Part shown: positions 28,683 to 30,482 of the stretch, one piece after another
Layout: the number at the start of each line of letters is the position of its first letter
Position numbering within the stretch: the first letter of the stretch is position 1
Origin: Syntrophomonas sp. UBA5314
GTDB taxonomy: Bacteria; Bacillota; Syntrophomonadia; Syntrophomonadales; Syntrophomonadaceae
Length of the DNA: 30,482 bases
Assembly (NCBI GenBank): GCA_002410325.1
Contig: DHRK01000023.1
Location: 5,611 to 36,092, forward strand
Direction of reading: 5' to 3'
The notes under the pieces: model-generated
The model's input: the letters and a program-made list of their open reading frames with translations, nothing else
What the model was told of the DNA's origin: nothing
Database searches by the model: none
Translations under genes and position numbers: made by a program

Positions 28683-29357
28683 TGCCGTAGGAAGCTTTTC
28701 GAGCGATATACCGGCCAGGTAGTCAAGCAGGACCTGGCGCGAGGGAAGGGATAATTCTTCACTCAGAAGTGCTTGACACAAGTCGGGTGAGGGCTTCATA
28801 GAGGCCAAATAATCAGGTAGATGGTCGGCCAGAGCTGCGATATTGAGCAGCGAGGGAAGAATTATTTCCTGGTCCCGGCTGGTGAGGGGCAGGCGGGTTA
28901 TGGCATGGGCGGCCTGGCCGGCGACGGATGGATTGTCTTCCAGGAGCATGATATAAAGGTAGTCCTGGAACATGGGGCTGCGGATGACGGCCATGTGCTC
29001 CAGGGCCTCTCTTAGATCCCGGCTTACCGATCCGGACAGCAGATCGTCGGTAAAGCCCATATAATCAAAGGCGGCATAATAGTCGCCTTTGTGGGTCCGG
29101 GCGTAGTCCAGCATTAAACGGTATATGAGAGGGCGATGCGAGGGATGATAGCTGTGATAAGCAGGGGGTTCGCCCTTAGCCACCTTTTCCATGATCCTTT
29201 CGATCAGCGGGCGGTATAGAGTCGTGTACTGGACCCGCTGCTGTTCACAGCGGCGCTCCCAAATCTTCCTTGCCCTTATTAAAGCGAGCAGCAGGGCGCT
29301 GACTATGAAAACGCTCAGACTGCCATATATTACTAGATTCCCCCATGAATTCTGCAA
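28680..29357 (-). CDS. membrane-anchored alpha-helical protein of unknown function
   Basis: A 225-residue protein I cannot assign to a family. One membrane helix at residues 9-28 (VIYGSLSVFIVSALLLALIR) is followed by a basic cytosolic-type flank (RARKIWERRCEQQR). The remaining 190 residues are a helical solenoid-like region with pairs of short helices (RPLIYRLMLDYARTHKGDY, DLREALEHMAVIRSPMFQDY, SVAGQAAHAITRLPL, DQEIILPSLLNIAALADHLPD). The pattern suggests HEAT-like repeats, a scaffold for protein contacts. The start is TTG 29357 with GGGGAG eight bases upstream. It is transcribed divergently from the carbonic anhydrase, whose leader region may hold promoters for both. Confidence 0.65.
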   Translation of the reverse strand: MQNSWGNLVIYGSLSVFIVSALLLALIRARKIWERRCEQQRVQYTTLYRPLIERIMEKVAKGEPPAYHSYHPSHRPLIYRLMLDYARTHKGDYYAAFDYMGFTDDLLSGSVSRDLREALEHMAVIRSPMFQDYLYIMLLEDNPSVAGQAAHAITRLPLTSRDQEIILPSLLNIAALADHLPDYLASMKPSPDLCQALLSEELSLPSRQVLLDYLAGISLEKLPTA

Positions 29358-29557
29358 AGTGCTATCTCCCCGGCCATCATCCTCTTTTAAATTTTCTTAA
29401 TACTCCTTGGAGAGTAAATTATCCTTCTCGAAAGGCTCTGCGGGGCTATCCGCAAGGTGATAGGGAGCAATATCGAACACTTGCCCATTTGCGTGAAGGA
29501 ATTAGAAAAGCTCGTCTGGAACTTGTAAGAAGGGATATTTATCAGGAGGTGTTTATT
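29358..29557 (+). other. 200-base leader upstream of carbonic anhydrase with structured segment
   Basis: The region between the divergent genes. A structured part lies at 29435-29468: GCTC (29435-29438) with GAGC (29465-29468), enclosing either GCGG/CCGC (29440-29443 with 29450-29453) or CTATC/GATAG (29446-29450 with 29459-29463). The last two pairings are mutually exclusive or would form a pseudoknot. An open frame runs through the leader into the carbonic anhydrase but has no ribosome site of its own. Confidence 0.35.
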
Positions 29558-30160
29558 TTGTCGCACAGTCATGCAGCAGGTCGTTCAGCAGAGGAAGCCC
29601 TTCAGGCTCTCATGGAGGGAAATCAACGTTTTCGGAACGGAAAGTTTAAGGAGAGGGATTTAGGATCGGCCAGGCGCATCGATTTGGTCGAGAATGGTCA
29701 GAAGCCTTTCGCCGTGGTTCTGGCCTGTTCCGATTCCCGGGTTCCGGTCGAATTGTTGTTTGATCAGGGTATGGGAGATATTTTTGTGGTCCGGGTGGCC
29801 GGCAATGTAGTTGACCCGGTGGCTCTGGGCAGTATTGAATACGGTCTTGAGCATCTTGGGGCGAACCTGCTTATGGTTCTGGGGCACAGCAATTGCGGAG
29901 CGGTAAAGGCTACGGTAGATGGTGGCGAAGCCCCCGGAAGCATCGCCGCCATTGTTAAAAAGATTCAGCCTTCGGTGGCCAAAATGGCGGCCAATGGGCT
30001 AAGCGGAGCGGAGCTCTGCAGCAGAGTCGAAGAGGAGAACGTCTTCACAACCATCCGGGAAATCAAGGCCAGTCCTATTGTGCATCATCTGATGGAGCAC
30101 GGGCTGAAGATTGTAGCCGCCAAATACATGCTGGACAGCGGTGAAGTTATACTCATGTAA
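29558..30160 (+). CDS. beta-class carbonic anhydrase
   Basis: A 200-residue zinc enzyme interconverting CO2 and bicarbonate in the cytosol. The zinc ligands and dyad are all present: CSDSRV (Cys57, with the Asp59-Arg61 pair) and GHSNCGA (His110, Cys113). FVVRVAGNVVDP and SIEYGLEHLGANLLMVLGH are typical of the family. I take the TTG at 29558 as start because GGAGGT is seven bases upstream and the length then fits bacterial beta-carbonic anhydrases. The in-frame extension to 29345 adds 71 residues unlike the family. It follows a structured leader and is succeeded by an intergenic hairpin element. Confidence 0.94.
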   Translation: MSHSHAAGRSAEEALQALMEGNQRFRNGKFKERDLGSARRIDLVENGQKPFAVVLACSDSRVPVELLFDQGMGDIFVVRVAGNVVDPVALGSIEYGLEHLGANLLMVLGHSNCGAVKATVDGGEAPGSIAAIVKKIQPSVAKMAANGLSGAELCSRVEEENVFTTIREIKASPIVHHLMEHGLKIVAAKYMLDSGEVILM

Positions 30161-30192
30161 ATATATACTAAACACGGACGGTAAACTGCAAG

Positions 30193-30340
30193 ACCGAGCG
30201 ACAGAAGCACCATCCAGGCACTACGATTTACGCTCCGCGCCGCTTCGCATAGTATTAAAGTTGTGAAGAGCAAGGCGCGCAACCTTATTAGTGAGCAGAG
30301 CGAACATGTGGAGTGCCCGTGGTACTTTTGTCGTTCGGCC
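30193..30340 (+). repeat. long imperfect hairpin element, related to repeat D arms (copy E)
   Basis: GACCGAGCGACAGAAGCACCA at 30193-30213 pairs with the segment 30320-30340 (ending TTTTGTCGTTCGGCC), allowing several G-U pairs valid on the plus strand. It shares GAGCGACnGAAGC, GAAGAGCAAGGCGCG and CTTTTGTCG with copy D but lacks the CGTAC/GTACG tip and has an unrelated middle. It lies just downstream of the carbonic anhydrase stop. Confidence 0.6.
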
Positions 30341-30342
30341 TG

Positions 30343-30373
30343 GGGCGGTTCCTTTGAGGGGGCCGCCCTTTTA
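30343..30373 (+). terminator. rho-independent terminator downstream of carbonic anhydrase
   Basis: GGGCGG (30343-30348) pairs with CCGCCC (30363-30368), loop of 14 bases, followed by TTTTACTAT. It comes after the long hairpin element. Confidence 0.65.
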
Positions 30374-30463
30374 CTATGGTTTAACTATTCAGGCCAATCA
30401 TGAATACAGTATTAATAATATACCCCGGTGCTTAAGCGGAATCTGCGATAGAAAGGTGATAGC

Positions 30464-30482
30464 ATGAAAACGATAGGATACC
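30464..30482 (+). CDS. start of a further gene, cut by the window edge
   Basis: ATG at 30464 follows GAAAGGTGAT, a reasonable ribosome site, and is open to the edge, giving MKTIGY. Too short to identify. About 90 bases separate it from the preceding terminator. Confidence 0.4.

Noticed and set aside
29405..29470. Possible tetrahydrofolate or cyclic-di-GMP riboswitch, suggested by GGAGAGTAAATTATCC and a GCGGGGCTATCCGC stretch
   Set aside because: Beyond those short words the conserved core of neither riboswitch class is present, and the downstream gene does not fit.
29345..29557. 71-residue N-terminal extension of the carbonic anhydrase
   Set aside because: It has no ribosome site at its start, while TTG 29558 has an ideal one, and the extension does not look like part of a carbonic anhydrase.

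Overview
The window looks like a chromosomal segment of a spore-forming, probably anaerobic Bacillota (Clostridia). The evidence is a GerW/YtfJ-type sporulation protein with its usual DUF2953 partner, a YheC/YheD-type spore-coat ATP-grasp protein, strong AGGAGG ribosome sites, frequent TTG/GTG starts, an S-layer-homology (SLH) surface protein and an oxygen-sensitive 4-hydroxybutyryl-CoA-dehydratase-type enzyme. The Peptococcaceae/Syntrophomonadales neighbourhood is a guess from gene content only. I see no tRNA, rRNA, CRISPR array, transposase or prophage.

Layout. 1-2450 (+): a small NrdH-like glutaredoxin, a membrane-anchored alpha/beta hydrolase and undecaprenyl-diphosphatase UppP, closed by a long hairpin. 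2452-5054 (-): a PPOX-fold flavin protein, then a four-gene operon read right to left (ECF sigma factor, cytosolic zinc-finger anti-sigma, DUF2953, GerW) whose genes overlap or abut, with an ECF-type promoter candidate upstream. 5195-7602 (-): a histone-deacetylase-fold hydrolase and an AbfD-like flavin/Fe-S dehydratase. 8026-10050 (+): YheC/D-like protein, an intergenic repeat and a MORN-repeat protein. 10143-16541: an APC amino-acid permease (-), then a TetR / membrane-fusion / RND efflux operon (+). 16542-20445: intergenic repeat copies, a coiled-coil FlxA-like protein, an array of hairpins and a disrupted SLH-FecR-Ig-like surface protein gene (-). 20482-22088 (-): thiol dioxygenase and QueG-like Fe-S protein overlapping by ATGA. 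22235-28630: chagasin-type inhibitor, membrane GGDEF, TspO-like protein (-), FMN reductase, macrodomain, small membrane protein plus DedA, and a PAS-GGDEF. 28680-30482: a membrane protein of unknown function (-), beta-carbonic anhydrase, another repeat and the start of a further gene.

Most genes are ordinary housekeeping, envelope, stress and signalling functions. The most unusual sequence is non-coding. It is a family of about 100-bp hairpin elements (around 9430, 16590, 16866 and 17950) with an invariant tip and stems that differ in sequence yet stay self-complementary. All four point the same way relative to the gene upstream, which suggests a function in the RNA. Other points of interest are the two lesions in the SLH-FecR gene, the apparent replacement of a cluster-ligand histidine in the AbfD-like protein, and the ECF sigma/anti-sigma pair fused into a sporulation operon. 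All family calls come from reading motifs by eye; no database search was run.
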